NCBI RefSeq assembly: GCF_963678635.1
Contig: NC_087065.1
Coordinates: 55,580,397-55,644,396, forward strand
DNA: 64,000 bases
Reading direction: 5' to 3'
Origin: Symsagittifera roscoffensis
Lineage: Eukaryota; Xenacoelomorpha; Acoela; Convolutidae
Under the pieces are notes generated by a model. It saw nothing but the letters and a program-made list of their open reading frames with translations, was not told the DNA's origin and searched no databases. Positions 10,188-20,196 of the stretch are shown here, one piece after another. The position numbers were made by a program, and so were the translations under genes. Every line of letters starts with the position of its first letter. The first letter of the stretch is position 1.

Positions 10188-13100
10188 ATGAGTTTAGACA
10201 AGTCAAGGATACCAAAACGAGGTAATAGCTCTAGGAGATTCATACCTGAAAAGGAAAGAAAAACGATGACCGATCCTTTTGTGGATTGGATCAAGCGATC
10301 CCGGTCCGATAAGGAAGAGACGGTTTCAGGCAGAATGGTTGAAACGAGAAGTCAGAAGACCTCAGAAGAGCAAAGAGAACTGTTGGAAGTGGAGGTCAAT
10401 ACGGACCATACCATGAATGACAACCAGGAAGTAAATGAACTGGAAGGAAGAGGCAGAAGGCTGGCGAGTGAATCTACCCCGGTAGAACAAGGCCATGATT
10501 TTGCCACTTCCACCGGGACGTTGGATCGAGAGGAGATGTCGGAACTGTCCGACATCTCAACTGAAGTAACGGCAACTAGAAGATCTCCGACAGACAACAC
10601 TATGATGGCAGGCGGAACGGGGAAACAAACAACGTCATCATCATTCTCAGAAAGAATGAAGAACACCTTCGGAAACATCTTTCCATTCAGCATGGGAGGA
10701 GGAGCAGGAAATGACGGTGAATCCCAGGAGGAAGAGGATGAAGAGGAGCAAGGGGACTTTGGATCTCAGGTCAGCCTCAACAGTTCGATCCAGGAGAACG
10801 AGGCATACGTCGGAAGAGAGACTGGAACCATGGATAAATTTGGTGTAGTGACAACGATAAGCAAAGAGGCAAACACGCCGGGCCAGTCGAAGGACTTCAC
10901 GATTAGGACAAGTTCGGAGCCACAACCTGAAGAGAGTAGAACCAGAGGGCTTGGCAACGCGTTAGCGGATCCTGAAATAAATAATGATAAAACGTCAAGA
11001 CAGAGAGTCAAGGCCCGGATCTCTACCAGCACGAAGCTACCTGGGACCGACAGAGTTACACCACCACTAGTGACGCCGCTCATGGATAACGGGGCAGCAC
11101 TAGAGGAAGCCTTAAACAACATAGTGGGCAGTTTAGGAGAACAAAATGAACAGATGTCGATAAGGATGAGTGAACTGGAAAGAGCAGTTCACATTGAAAG
11201 AGAAAGTCTGCGGGAAGAAATAAACCGCAACAGACAAGAAGTTGGCAGAAGCGAAAAACGCTTGAAAGAAAGAACGGACGAACATATGACGAGGAACTTG
11301 TCGCGAATGACAAGAGAGGCGGAACAGAGGGAGTTACGCTTAAGAGCCGACATGGAGAAGTTAAGAATTCAGCAAGAGCAGTCTCTTGGGTCTCTTGACA
11401 CAAAGATAGACGCGATGATGGAGAGGCGAACGCAGGCTATCATGGATAGGTTGGACGGGCTACTAAGCAGCAAGAGTGGACCAAAAGAAGGAGAGCCGAA
11501 CTCGGGAGGTCCCAGCAGGGAACCGAGGGTGAACTTCAATGAACATCAAAGGAGGAAGACAAATGGATCCACTAGAGGCAGGGGCAGTTCATCAGGCTAT
11601 GCCACAAGGGGTAATACAGCATGGGGCCCGAACAGTAGAGCAAGTTCAACGGGGAACAGACAAACCTCGAACGAACGACCAACGCAAAGCACACATGCGA
11701 CCGGGAGAAGCGATTCTGGCAACATGGGGCATACAAGCCCGAGGAGGAGTCACATGGGCCAAGCGGGAAACGCTCATGGTGATTCGGATTGCAGGGATGC
11801 ACCGCACACAGAGCCTTCGACAAGGTGTGAGGACACTCAGGCGGGACACTCAAGGGATGCTACGGCAATGGCCACAGCATTTGAACCCCTAAACAGGTCT
11901 TTGGAGACATTCCTGACGCGGTTATCTAGAACCAATGAACGCAGTGAAAAGTCCAGAAGAGTCTTTAAGAAACCAAGATGCTACAAAGACGAATCTGATG
12001 GCTGTATTGATACCTGGATAGAGGTAATGAAGCTGCATTTCGAGGAAGAAGACTTGTCTGAGAGACAGGAATGCAGCGCGCTCACCAGCAACTTAGAAGG
12101 GACAGCCCTGAACTGTGTCATGGCTAAGAAACAGTATCAACGTGACACTGCTGAGAAAATCTTCGAAATCTTGTTAAACCGTTTCGGATCAGGGGTGCAG
12201 GGGCACCAGGCGATGATGCGCTTCGAGAAACGGAGGCAACGAGAAGATGAAACAATAGACAAGTTTCTCGATGATTTGGAAATGCTGAGAAGACGCAGCC
12301 AACCGGATGAGTCAAACCGAAGGATGAACCTGGCCGTAGCCTCAAAATTCATCGATGGTGTGAAAAATGATGAACTTCGTACGATGCTAGCAACGCATTA
12401 CACACCACTATCAACTAATGCGCCAACACCGGAGGAGTTGAGGCTCAAATCAAAAGAGTATCTTTTGTTGAAACCTCCTTCGAGATCTGGATATTACAAG
12501 AACAATTATGGCAATTTTAACAACGGACCAGCTAACCAAGGGAACAATTGGTACAAACCGAGGGATGATATGGACAAGAGACGTTCTTGTGCTAATTGCA
12601 GTTCAACAGACCATCATGTGTCAGCATGCCCAGCTTACAAACAAGGCATGAAAGCAATAGGCTTTAGCCTCGAGGACGAAGATGCGTCAGAGTTGGACCA
12701 TGAGGATTTCATGAGAGGAGTAATTGCGAAATTCGGCCCGAGGTGTTTCTTTTGCAACTTGGAAGGTCATTTTAAATCAGATTGTCCGCAATTCTGGGAT
12801 GCAGTGGCAGACATCAAGCATCCAAGGCATGAAGAAGCTTTGTCAGGAGTGAAAGCAAGCAAGGCTCGACTCTTGAGCGAAGCAGAGGCACGCAGGAAGG
12901 ACAAACCTCAAGAGCTGGCGGCAAAGAAAATGCAAGCGGTAACAGACGAAGCACGTGAACCAGAACCAGCAACTGCGGCCGATGACTTCAATATCGATTA
13001 TAAGGCAGCCGCAAAGGATGCTCTAAATAGAGTACAGCAGGAATTGGTGACGAAAGAGATCGAACAAAAAGTGAAACTTGAACTGGAAAATGAAAAGCTT

Positions 13101-16100
13101 CAGGAGCAACTGAATACCTTCGAGGCAACGGAGTTCGAGGAGACGAAAACACCAAGCAGTTTAGTTATGAAACTTAAAGTGATCTCCGGTAAGAGGTTCG
13201 GCATGGCGCCGCAAGGAAAGAAGATACAGTCGATAATCTCAGTGGCTGGACACCAGGTAATAAGAAATTTGAGTGAACCATCAGAGTTCACTTTAATGCA
13301 TTTGGACACATATGCAGATTATCTGAGGCAGGTGGAGCCACGCACTGAGTCGAGAGCTGTGCGAGCACTACTAACGACGGGTGGCCCTCGCATGAAGAAA
13401 CTTCATGGACGCTACTTGGAGGTCTATGGGCCGTATCAAATAATGCTGAACGTGGATGGAATCAGCATCTACACCAGGACTTACATAACAACAGATGATG
13501 ACCAAATGGGGCAGATCTATTTGGGTGAAGAGGAACTCAAAGTCCGCAGGATAGGCCATGACGCCATGATGGAACAAGACGCGGTACATATTGGATATGA
13601 AGCAGATGTGACAGCACACCTGCTTGACACCAACGGAACAAAAATCGGAGTCACAGGGCTTCTGGACACAGGCGCGGTGGTGAGTGTGATGCCGATAAAA
13701 ACCTGGGAGAGAATGGGCTTCACGCGGGAAGACTTGATTCCTACGAATCTCCGACTAGCCGCTGCAAATCGAGGAGCTATCTACGTAGCCGGAAGAACAC
13801 CGGTGACGGTCCTTCACATGGGAGGACGGAACCTTTGGATGAGCTTCTTGGTGGTAGAGAATCTGGACGACGCCGACCAATTCATCTTGGGCAGAGATTT
13901 TGTCAGGAACTTTGACGTGATGATTGACTTGAACAACGGTCTAATACGGATTAGAAACCCGGACCGAAAGTATGTTAAGAGACCAATTAATAGGATAATA
14001 ACAGATGAAAATAAGGTACCAGTTTTTTTGGATAGAAAAGTAAAGTTACAACCAGGACAAGCTGTAGTAGCAATTTTTAGAATGAGAAATTTAAATTCGT
14101 TAAGTGATAGCAAACAGGTTTGCTTAGTACCGAATCCAAATAGTCAGAGTTCGGTGATTTTAGGCCGGAGCTTCTCGGTAACGCGAAACGGACTGTGTGT
14201 CAGTGTGTTGTTGAACACACTGGACACCACGGTTTCAATCCAGCGTGGAAAGAAGCTTGGTTACGCATTGCCGATGAGGACCGACTATGAAGAGACACAA
14301 AACTTGAAGAAATATAGTGTGAAAGACTGTCCTTATCATGCAAATAAAGATAAAATCTTAAAGAGAATTAATGAATTAAAATCTATTCGTAAATTGTTTT
14401 CAATGAAATCCGAAACGGACGACGGCTTATCAAGCTGCTCGAATTTTCCGGAACGCCCCTCGTCATATGAACTAGATTCTGACAGACCGGTTTTGCCAGA
14501 AATAGAACATTTAAAAGGAAAAATAGGTGAGGGAGATTTTGAAAAATTGCGGGACCTCCTAGATCGGAACGCCGAAGTATTTTCAAAACATAAGGCGGAC
14601 ATCGGTTGCTGTAATTTCGTCGAACACGAAATCGAACTAGAAGAGGGCGCCGTTCCCCATAGGGAAGGCGCAAGGCGAATGACGCCACATAAATCGGAAG
14701 CGTGCCGAGCGGAAATAGAAATGTTGCTTGAATACGACATGATAGAACCCTCGAAATCACCATGGGCTTGCGGAGTAGTAATGGCGAAAAAGAAAGGGGG
14801 GCAGCTTAGATTTTGTTGCGACTTTCGTTACTTGAACGCGGTAACGATTAAAGATGCGTACCCGATACCACGAATAGACGAGAGCCTATCCAAACTTGGT
14901 GATGCAAAGTTCTTCACCACATTGGACTTGGGTTCTGCCTTCTGGCAGGTTCCTCTGCGAAAGAAGGACAGGGAGAAAACCGGATTCGCGTGCGAATTGG
15001 GGTTGTACCAGTGGAAGAGGATGCCCTTCGGCTTGTGCAATGCAACAGCAACCTTTCAAAGGCTGATGGCTCAGGCTTTGACAGGAGTGACCAAAAAGTA
15101 CGGGAATCTCTTGATGTGCTACGTGGATGACGTAGTCATAGCGACACCAACCCTGGAGGATCACATTGATCGACTCGATGAGGTCTTCGGATGTATGAAA
15201 AGAGCAGGCTTGAAATGCAAACCATCGAAATGTGAAATCCTTAGGGATTCGATCAAGTACCTGGGAAGAATGGTGGACCGGCATGGTGTGAGGCCAGATC
15301 CAGAAGCAGTAGAGGCTGTGCTGACATGGAAAGCTCCTAGAACGGACACACAGCTCATGAGCTTCCTAGGGTTTGCCAATTACTACCGAGAATTCATAAA
15401 AGGATACGCGGACAAGGTGTACCCGATGCAGAAGCTGATGCGCAACAAAGGGAAAAAGTTCGAATGGAACGATGAGGCACAAGTTGCTTTCGAGAACATA
15501 AAGCGGGAACTGTGCGAAGCGCCAGTGCTGGGCATGCCTACAGAAAAGGGCATGTATGTTCTTGACACAGACGCATCGGTGGTGGCCATCTCAGGAATAT
15601 TGCATCAAGAGCAAGAATGGAACGGAAGAACAGTCCTCCGTCCCATTGCATACGGCAGCAAGGTCTTGAGTGACACAGAGATGAAATATGGCGCACCGAA
15701 ATCAGAAATGTTTGCAGTAGTCACCTTCGTGGAAAAGTACCGTGCATACTTGGGGAGCGCTCCCTTCAAGTTACGCGTGGACAACAGAGCGTTATCCTGG
15801 TTGAAGACCTACTCGATGGATCAGAGTTATATTGGTAGATGGATAGTCAGATTGGATGGCTACCATATGATAATCGAACATAGGATGCGTGATAAACATC
15901 AGAATGCTGACAGTCTCAGCAAGAAAACTGAGTTCTATGAAAGATTGGAGCAGAAGCAGGCCAATCAGGCGGAAGTAAAGGAGGGATTCTCGTTTCTGGA
16001 CAAAGAAACTTATGAAGCGCTTCCCTTAACGAGATGGTTGGATAAGTCTGGACATCCAATTCCAGGGCATCCTGAGTTACCTGTAGAGAAAGCAGCTGAG

Positions 16101-16607
16101 ATAAAGATCCTGTCCAAGGAGGATCCAGTCCCCTTAGATTTGTTGCTGCGCTCGAACCTGGTCCAGCAAGAACTCTCTCGCATGAATATAAACAGCGTCT
16201 CATTATTGGATAAAACGGTGCAAGTCACACCACAAGTAATGCGGATGCTGGGTGGATTGTTAGAAAGAGAAGTGACCAGAGATGACCCCGAGTGGACAGC
16301 AGCAGTGGCATCGCTAACAGTCAGTAAGAAAGTGAAGATCATGCCGTCCAGACAACAGCACGAAGAGAACAAGAGGGATTGTAGGACAATAGTTCAGCAA
16401 CTAGTATCCTCAATACCCCAAGAGATTTTAACCAGTACTTCTTACGGACGGAAAGAACAGGGGAGCAGCAAGCGAAAGAAAACCGTCACCTTTGTAGACC
16501 GGGAAAAAGAGGGCGAAGAGGTAGAACAAAATCTGCTGCAAGACTATTTGTCCGGGGAGAAGGATGAGGAGAAAAACCAGCAATCACAAGATCAACACCC
16601 GGGTTAA
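10188..16607 (+). CDS. Gag - protease - reverse transcriptase - RNase H polyprotein
   Basis: This 2139-residue frame starts at an ATG with A at -3. Residues 1-300 are acidic and low complexity. About 300-420 is a charged heptad-rich coiled coil, then a Gly/Arg/Ser-rich linker. About 600-745 is a retrotransposon Gag domain. Two CCHC zinc knuckles follow, CANCSSTDHHVSAC from residue 801 and CFFCNLEGHFKSDC near 853. The aspartic protease has LLDTGA with Asp1160 and FILGRDF near 1232. The RT has LRFCCDFRYLN, DLGSAFWQ, MPFGLCNA and the YVDD box at 1645-1648. RNase H follows with YVLDTDAS, KSEMFAV, LRVDNRAL and NADSLSKK. It makes capsid and copies RNA to DNA. The frame ends in a TAA, and integrase follows in the same frame. 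Gag and Pol are fused without a frameshift. Confidence 0.95.
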   Translation: MSLDKSRIPKRGNSSRRFIPEKERKTMTDPFVDWIKRSRSDKEETVSGRMVETRSQKTSEEQRELLEVEVNTDHTMNDNQEVNELEGRGRRLASESTPVEQGHDFATSTGTLDREEMSELSDISTEVTATRRSPTDNTMMAGGTGKQTTSSSFSERMKNTFGNIFPFSMGGGAGNDGESQEEEDEEEQGDFGSQVSLNSSIQENEAYVGRETGTMDKFGVVTTISKEANTPGQSKDFTIRTSSEPQPEESRTRGLGNALADPEINNDKTSRQRVKARISTSTKLPGTDRVTPPLVTPLMDNGAALEEALNNIVGSLGEQNEQMSIRMSELERAVHIERESLREEINRNRQEVGRSEKRLKERTDEHMTRNLSRMTREAEQRELRLRADMEKLRIQQEQSLGSLDTKIDAMMERRTQAIMDRLDGLLSSKSGPKEGEPNSGGPSREPRVNFNEHQRRKTNGSTRGRGSSSGYATRGNTAWGPNSRASSTGNRQTSNERPTQSTHATGRSDSGNMGHTSPRRSHMGQAGNAHGDSDCRDAPHTEPSTRCEDTQAGHSRDATAMATAFEPLNRSLETFLTRLSRTNERSEKSRRVFKKPRCYKDESDGCIDTWIEVMKLHFEEEDLSERQECSALTSNLEGTALNCVMAKKQYQRDTAEKIFEILLNRFGSGVQGHQAMMRFEKRRQREDETIDKFLDDLEMLRRRSQPDESNRRMNLAVASKFIDGVKNDELRTMLATHYTPLSTNAPTPEELRLKSKEYLLLKPPSRSGYYKNNYGNFNNGPANQGNNWYKPRDDMDKRRSCANCSSTDHHVSACPAYKQGMKAIGFSLEDEDASELDHEDFMRGVIAKFGPRCFFCNLEGHFKSDCPQFWDAVADIKHPRHEEALSGVKASKARLLSEAEARRKDKPQELAAKKMQAVTDEAREPEPATAADDFNIDYKAAAKDALNRVQQELVTKEIEQKVKLELENEKLQEQLNTFEATEFEETKTPSSLVMKLKVISGKRFGMAPQGKKIQSIISVAGHQVIRNLSEPSEFTLMHLDTYADYLRQVEPRTESRAVRALLTTGGPRMKKLHGRYLEVYGPYQIMLNVDGISIYTRTYITTDDDQMGQIYLGEEELKVRRIGHDAMMEQDAVHIGYEADVTAHLLDTNGTKIGVTGLLDTGAVVSVMPIKTWERMGFTREDLIPTNLRLAAANRGAIYVAGRTPVTVLHMGGRNLWMSFLVVENLDDADQFILGRDFVRNFDVMIDLNNGLIRIRNPDRKYVKRPINRIITDENKVPVFLDRKVKLQPGQAVVAIFRMRNLNSLSDSKQVCLVPNPNSQSSVILGRSFSVTRNGLCVSVLLNTLDTTVSIQRGKKLGYALPMRTDYEETQNLKKYSVKDCPYHANKDKILKRINELKSIRKLFSMKSETDDGLSSCSNFPERPSSYELDSDRPVLPEIEHLKGKIGEGDFEKLRDLLDRNAEVFSKHKADIGCCNFVEHEIELEEGAVPHREGARRMTPHKSEACRAEIEMLLEYDMIEPSKSPWACGVVMAKKKGGQLRFCCDFRYLNAVTIKDAYPIPRIDESLSKLGDAKFFTTLDLGSAFWQVPLRKKDREKTGFACELGLYQWKRMPFGLCNATATFQRLMAQALTGVTKKYGNLLMCYVDDVVIATPTLEDHIDRLDEVFGCMKRAGLKCKPSKCEILRDSIKYLGRMVDRHGVRPDPEAVEAVLTWKAPRTDTQLMSFLGFANYYREFIKGYADKVYPMQKLMRNKGKKFEWNDEAQVAFENIKRELCEAPVLGMPTEKGMYVLDTDASVVAISGILHQEQEWNGRTVLRPIAYGSKVLSDTEMKYGAPKSEMFAVVTFVEKYRAYLGSAPFKLRVDNRALSWLKTYSMDQSYIGRWIVRLDGYHMIIEHRMRDKHQNADSLSKKTEFYERLEQKQANQAEVKEGFSFLDKETYEALPLTRWLDKSGHPIPGHPELPVEKAAEIKILSKEDPVPLDLLLRSNLVQQELSRMNINSVSLLDKTVQVTPQVMRMLGGLLEREVTRDDPEWTAAVASLTVSKKVKIMPSRQQHEENKRDCRTIVQQLVSSIPQEILTSTSYGRKEQGSSKRKKTVTFVDREKEGEEVEQNLLQDYLSGEKDEEKNQQSQDQHPG

Positions 16608-16691
16608 GTGAATTTGTCCGGGGAGTCCGAGATAGACGAGAAAATTCCTGATGAGAAACAGGACCTAGAGAACAAAGTTTTGTCCGGGGAG
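16547..16691 (+). repeat. 66-bp spaced TTTGTCCGGGGAG repeats across the Pol stop codon
   Basis: The 13-mer TTTGTCCGGGGAG occurs at 16547, 16613 and 16679, exactly 66 bp (22 codons) apart, encoding LSGE each time. The DNA between copies is diverged but purine-rich throughout. The TAA at 16605-16607 falls inside the first unit. A fourth exact copy is at 19167-19179. The core TGTCCGGGGAG is also the sequence just before the 3' LTR (29949-29959). Confidence 0.85.
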
Positions 16692-19600
16692 TTCAGATGG
16701 ATGCGAAGGAAATACGGACATGATCTGGAGGAGCGTGCAGTCTCCAGCACAACACCTTCGACGGATGATAAGTCAGAAAGCTCGAGAATGAACACCTATT
16801 CAGACAGGGATTCGACCTCGGGATCAGAACTGTCAGAACTGGCGATACACACGCTACTAGTGGAAACTCGGGCGAGAAACCTGGACAGAGACGTGTACCA
16901 GGATCCTGACAGTGATCGCTACCCAATACCAAGCGAAAGAGTCTTTGACAACGCAGCGGATGACTTAGAAACGATAGCGGTATCGAAACGTTCGATAAGC
17001 CTGTTGCCGCAGAAAGAGGTAGTCAGGACTGATCTTCAGCCGTTTCAACAAGAAACACAACCGTTGGCGAAGATTTGGTGCGTTAAGATGGAAGAAGACA
17101 CACATCAGCCCAACGAGCTGAACAGTCAGATGAGAGTCATGAAGACGTACTTGAAGGCGAGATACAGACTCTCGGACCTTCTAAGGGCGCAGAGAAATGA
17201 TCGCATGACAAGCAACCTAAAAAGGTGGATAGAAAACGGTGCACCTGACAAAGGTGACCTGGAAGAAGACAGCTATAGGATCCTGAGACAATACTTCATG
17301 CAGAAGGAGGGGAGATTATATCTGAACAAGGACGGGATCGTGGCTTGCAGGAGAAGAGAAGAAGACAAGGTCTTATACAAATATAACGCGATAGTGTTGC
17401 CGCAACTCTATCAGACAGAACTATTATTCAGGTCGCATGATCAGATGGGCCATCAAGGGATCGACAAAGTGTATCAGAGGATCCTGAAGCGCTTTGAGTG
17501 GCCTGGGATGAAAAAGGCATGCGAGAAATGGGTGACAGCATGTCTGTCATGCCAACAGGTCAAGGATCCTAGGAAGTTGCGATTTCCTTTACAATCAATT
17601 GAGTCGTCTGAATTCAACGAGGTGGTGCAGATAGATCACCAGAAGATATGCATGACAGACAGCGGTTACAACCAAGTCTTGGTCATGATAGATCACTTCA
17701 CGAAGTATGCAGAGGCCGTGCCCTGCATAACTGCCTCGGCGGAAGAGACATGCGACCACCTGATCAATACGTGGATAGCAAGACACGGATGTCCAATGAC
17801 GTTTCAATCGGACAATGGAACGGCTTTCGTAGGCGAGCTTACGAAAGAGCTTATGAGACGGTCACAAGTCGCTCAGGCTCACTCCACGACATACCACCCT
17901 CAGACGAATGGCTTAGTAGAGAGACAGAATAGGACGTTAGTGTCGATGCTGAGGGTATATTGTTCCAGGTACATGACCGATTGGGACAGATACCTTCCAC
18001 AGGTGATGGGAGCTTATAATAGCACGCAACACTCCACCACTGGAGTCAGTCCACACATGATGCTGACGGGACACGAGAAGTCTTTACCTTTGACATTCTT
18101 CTACCCAGAGTATGAGTTAAAGAAAACATCCCCACAGGTCTACGTGAGGGATGTGATCAGACGCCAACAGGAGTTGAACGACTTGTGTAGACGAAACACT
18201 CAGCAGGCACAGGCAAGGCAGAGGAAAAGATTCGACAAGAAAGCAGCTGGTGCAAAGGCTTACTCGGTGGGAGACTACGTATGGGTATTTCAGAACGTTA
18301 TACCACCGAAAGGGACAAAAAAGCTTCTGAAGAAGTGGAGGGGACCCTTCATGATTACAGAGGTGCACCAAGAGGGACGCTTTTATAGACTGAGTACTGG
18401 CCGAGCCGCCCACTACGAGAACATCAAGCCACACAATCCATCGACAGAAGACTGGTGTATACCTGCAGACATGGAAGAAGGGGATTATCTAATGATGGAT
18501 CCTGCTTGTGAGGTCAATGAAAAAGGCACCAGGGAGAAGAACGATGGAAACGAAGTCGTAGAGGAAGGTACGGATACACCATTGGACCTGGATCCAAACG
18601 AACAGATCGAAGCGGACGATGAAACCTTGCCCTACGCAGAGGAAGATTGGCAGGATTCCGAACAGACAGAGGTTCCCAAGAACATGGAACCAGATCTTCC
18701 GTTCACGATGCAGACTCGTCAGAAAGACGGGACGAGACTAAGAAAGAAATACAATCCTTACGGTGACGACTTTGTAGTGGATAGGATAGATCTAAAGAAA
18801 ATAGTGGAGGAAGTAGTGGGTTTAGAGGAAATAACAGTGTCACAGGACATTGACATAGTCGATGATCACAACGATGAGTGGGTTGACGACTGGTCGAAAC
18901 CCGAGGTGGAGTTCGACGATGAGCAACAGCAGTCAAATGAACAAGACCTGACGAACCTGCGTGTCTTAGAGTGGCTGAACGAAATGACATCAGACCCTGA
19001 AAAGACCAGCGTTACGATTCAAGACGTAGATCGCGAAAGCGCGAAATACATTAAGACCGAACGAGATGATCCTTCCTGGGCTGCCCAGGAAGGACAACTT
19101 CTCATTCCAGCTTCTAATCTTGACTTAATACCCGGTATGCGATCGACGGGGACGCCGATGGATATTTTTGTCCGGGGAGTGGGGGTAGGACTTACCCACA
19201 CTGAAAACTTGATAATAAAAAAATTGAGAATAGCAAGAGAAACAGGAAACTTAGAAGCAGAAACAGGTGAAGAACCTAAGAAACCTGACATAGGCAGGGT
19301 AGTTGAGTCATATTTTAATTTACCAAATGAATATTCTAGTAACATAATACTAACAGACAGTGATTTCATACTCACAAACAGAACATGTGCGGTAGCTATC
19401 ACCGCAGACATGAGTTTTAGGACGGCGCTAGCGGCAGATTTTAAGAGGGAATATAAAAACGTGGAATTCCTTTGGAAGCAAAGACCAGGGATAGGGGGCG
19501 TAGCAGCCTTACCCCCGGCGGTGTCGCAGATACCGGGAAAGTACTTATGCTTCTTGGTAACGAGGGCGACAGAGAAGCAGCACGTGGACCCAGAAAACCT

Positions 19601-19790
19601 AGTCTTGTCTTTGACGAGGCTGAGGGACTTCCTTGTGGAAATGGACGTGAAGGAGCTTTCGCTTCCAGTGTACGATCCAAATAGAGGAAGACTGCATCCT
19701 CGGGAATTGTACGCGCTTGTACACGTGATATTCTCTGATACGAGCATACAAGTGTATCTACATAAGAAATATTACTTAAGTATAGGCTGA
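16608..19790 (+). CDS. Integrase with GPY/F module and C-terminal macro-like domain
   Basis: The frame is continuous with the upstream Pol frame except for one TAA. The first codon is GTG and the first ATG is near 16701, so it is either made by stop readthrough or is a broken Pol end. An HHCC zinc-binding module (HDQMGHQG ... CLSCQ) begins near residue 276. The catalytic core has Asp343, Asp402 (SDNGTAF) and Glu438 (NGLVERQNRT), spaced D-58-D-35-E. A GPY/F-type module with WRGPFMI lies near 582. A long acidic linker follows. Residues about 925-1055 resemble a macro domain of the ADP-ribose-1''-phosphate processing type: CAVAITADMSFRTALAADF, then GVAALPP, YLCFLVTRA, ENLVLSLTRLRDFL and FSDTSIQVYLH. 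This tail is also present in B and partly in C. A macro domain on a gypsy integrase is unusual. Confidence 0.9.
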   Translation: MNLSGESEIDEKIPDEKQDLENKVLSGEFRWMRRKYGHDLEERAVSSTTPSTDDKSESSRMNTYSDRDSTSGSELSELAIHTLLVETRARNLDRDVYQDPDSDRYPIPSERVFDNAADDLETIAVSKRSISLLPQKEVVRTDLQPFQQETQPLAKIWCVKMEEDTHQPNELNSQMRVMKTYLKARYRLSDLLRAQRNDRMTSNLKRWIENGAPDKGDLEEDSYRILRQYFMQKEGRLYLNKDGIVACRRREEDKVLYKYNAIVLPQLYQTELLFRSHDQMGHQGIDKVYQRILKRFEWPGMKKACEKWVTACLSCQQVKDPRKLRFPLQSIESSEFNEVVQIDHQKICMTDSGYNQVLVMIDHFTKYAEAVPCITASAEETCDHLINTWIARHGCPMTFQSDNGTAFVGELTKELMRRSQVAQAHSTTYHPQTNGLVERQNRTLVSMLRVYCSRYMTDWDRYLPQVMGAYNSTQHSTTGVSPHMMLTGHEKSLPLTFFYPEYELKKTSPQVYVRDVIRRQQELNDLCRRNTQQAQARQRKRFDKKAAGAKAYSVGDYVWVFQNVIPPKGTKKLLKKWRGPFMITEVHQEGRFYRLSTGRAAHYENIKPHNPSTEDWCIPADMEEGDYLMMDPACEVNEKGTREKNDGNEVVEEGTDTPLDLDPNEQIEADDETLPYAEEDWQDSEQTEVPKNMEPDLPFTMQTRQKDGTRLRKKYNPYGDDFVVDRIDLKKIVEEVVGLEEITVSQDIDIVDDHNDEWVDDWSKPEVEFDDEQQQSNEQDLTNLRVLEWLNEMTSDPEKTSVTIQDVDRESAKYIKTERDDPSWAAQEGQLLIPASNLDLIPGMRSTGTPMDIFVRGVGVGLTHTENLIIKKLRIARETGNLEAETGEEPKKPDIGRVVESYFNLPNEYSSNIILTDSDFILTNRTCAVAITADMSFRTALAADFKREYKNVEFLWKQRPGIGGVAALPPAVSQIPGKYLCFLVTRATEKQHVDPENLVLSLTRLRDFLVEMDVKELSLPVYDPNRGRLHPRELYALVHVIFSDTSIQVYLHKKYYLSIG

Positions 19791-20196
19791 GTGATGTGCG
19801 AGAGGGTGTTAGGCCAAAGACCAAGCTGCATGTAATATGTGATATGTGTGTTATGTTACGTTATGTTATGTTATGTGTTAGGTTATTAAGATCATGGGCA
19901 AGTAGGGGTTAGTGACCATGAAAAACTAAAAGACGATCTTGGGAATAGATCCAAAGTTTGGACTGTCCAATCTTAGGTCGAATTCCAAAATTTTAGAGAC
20001 CAATTGATTTTAATAAATTTTAGGATAAATATCTTTTTATCTGAACTGTCTTTAAGCAAATTTTAACGATGTATGTTAAGGTGAAATTGACAAGTGTGAC
20101 ATTCGTGATTTCTTTTCTAGATCCTGATTGATCATTTAATTGCTCACTTGAGTCAAAACTTGAAATCGAAATCAAATCAAACTTGGAAAGAACAGT
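19791..20196 (+). other. Gap between Pol and the second coding region
   Basis: This 406-bp noncoding gap contains a TATGT-type simple repeat near 19845-19885, the palindrome TTGGACTGTCCAA at 19958-19970, and a 3' splice site at 20109-20120. All three features recur in B (about 41340-41600), and partly in C (about 61080-61330), in the matching order, so the gap is under some constraint. Confidence 0.7.
20109..20120 (+). promoter_or_regulatory. Conserved 3' splice site before the second coding region
   Basis: TTTCTTTTCTAG followed by ATCCTGATTGAT forms a pyrimidine tract plus AG, 76 nt before the ATG at 20197. In B (minus, near 41340) and C (minus, near 61076) the site reads CTCTTTTCTAG followed by the same ATCCTGATTGAT, while the DNA around it has drifted. 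This fits a spliced subgenomic RNA for the downstream gene. The matching donor is not identified. Confidence 0.6.

Noticed and set aside
10352-19824. Long minus-strand open frames opposite Gag-Pol
   Set aside because: They are shadows of the real frames, without motifs or conservation of their own.
19845-19885. Telomere-like TATGT repeat
   Set aside because: It is short, imperfect, and sits at the same place in the other elements, so it is an internal part of the retroelement.
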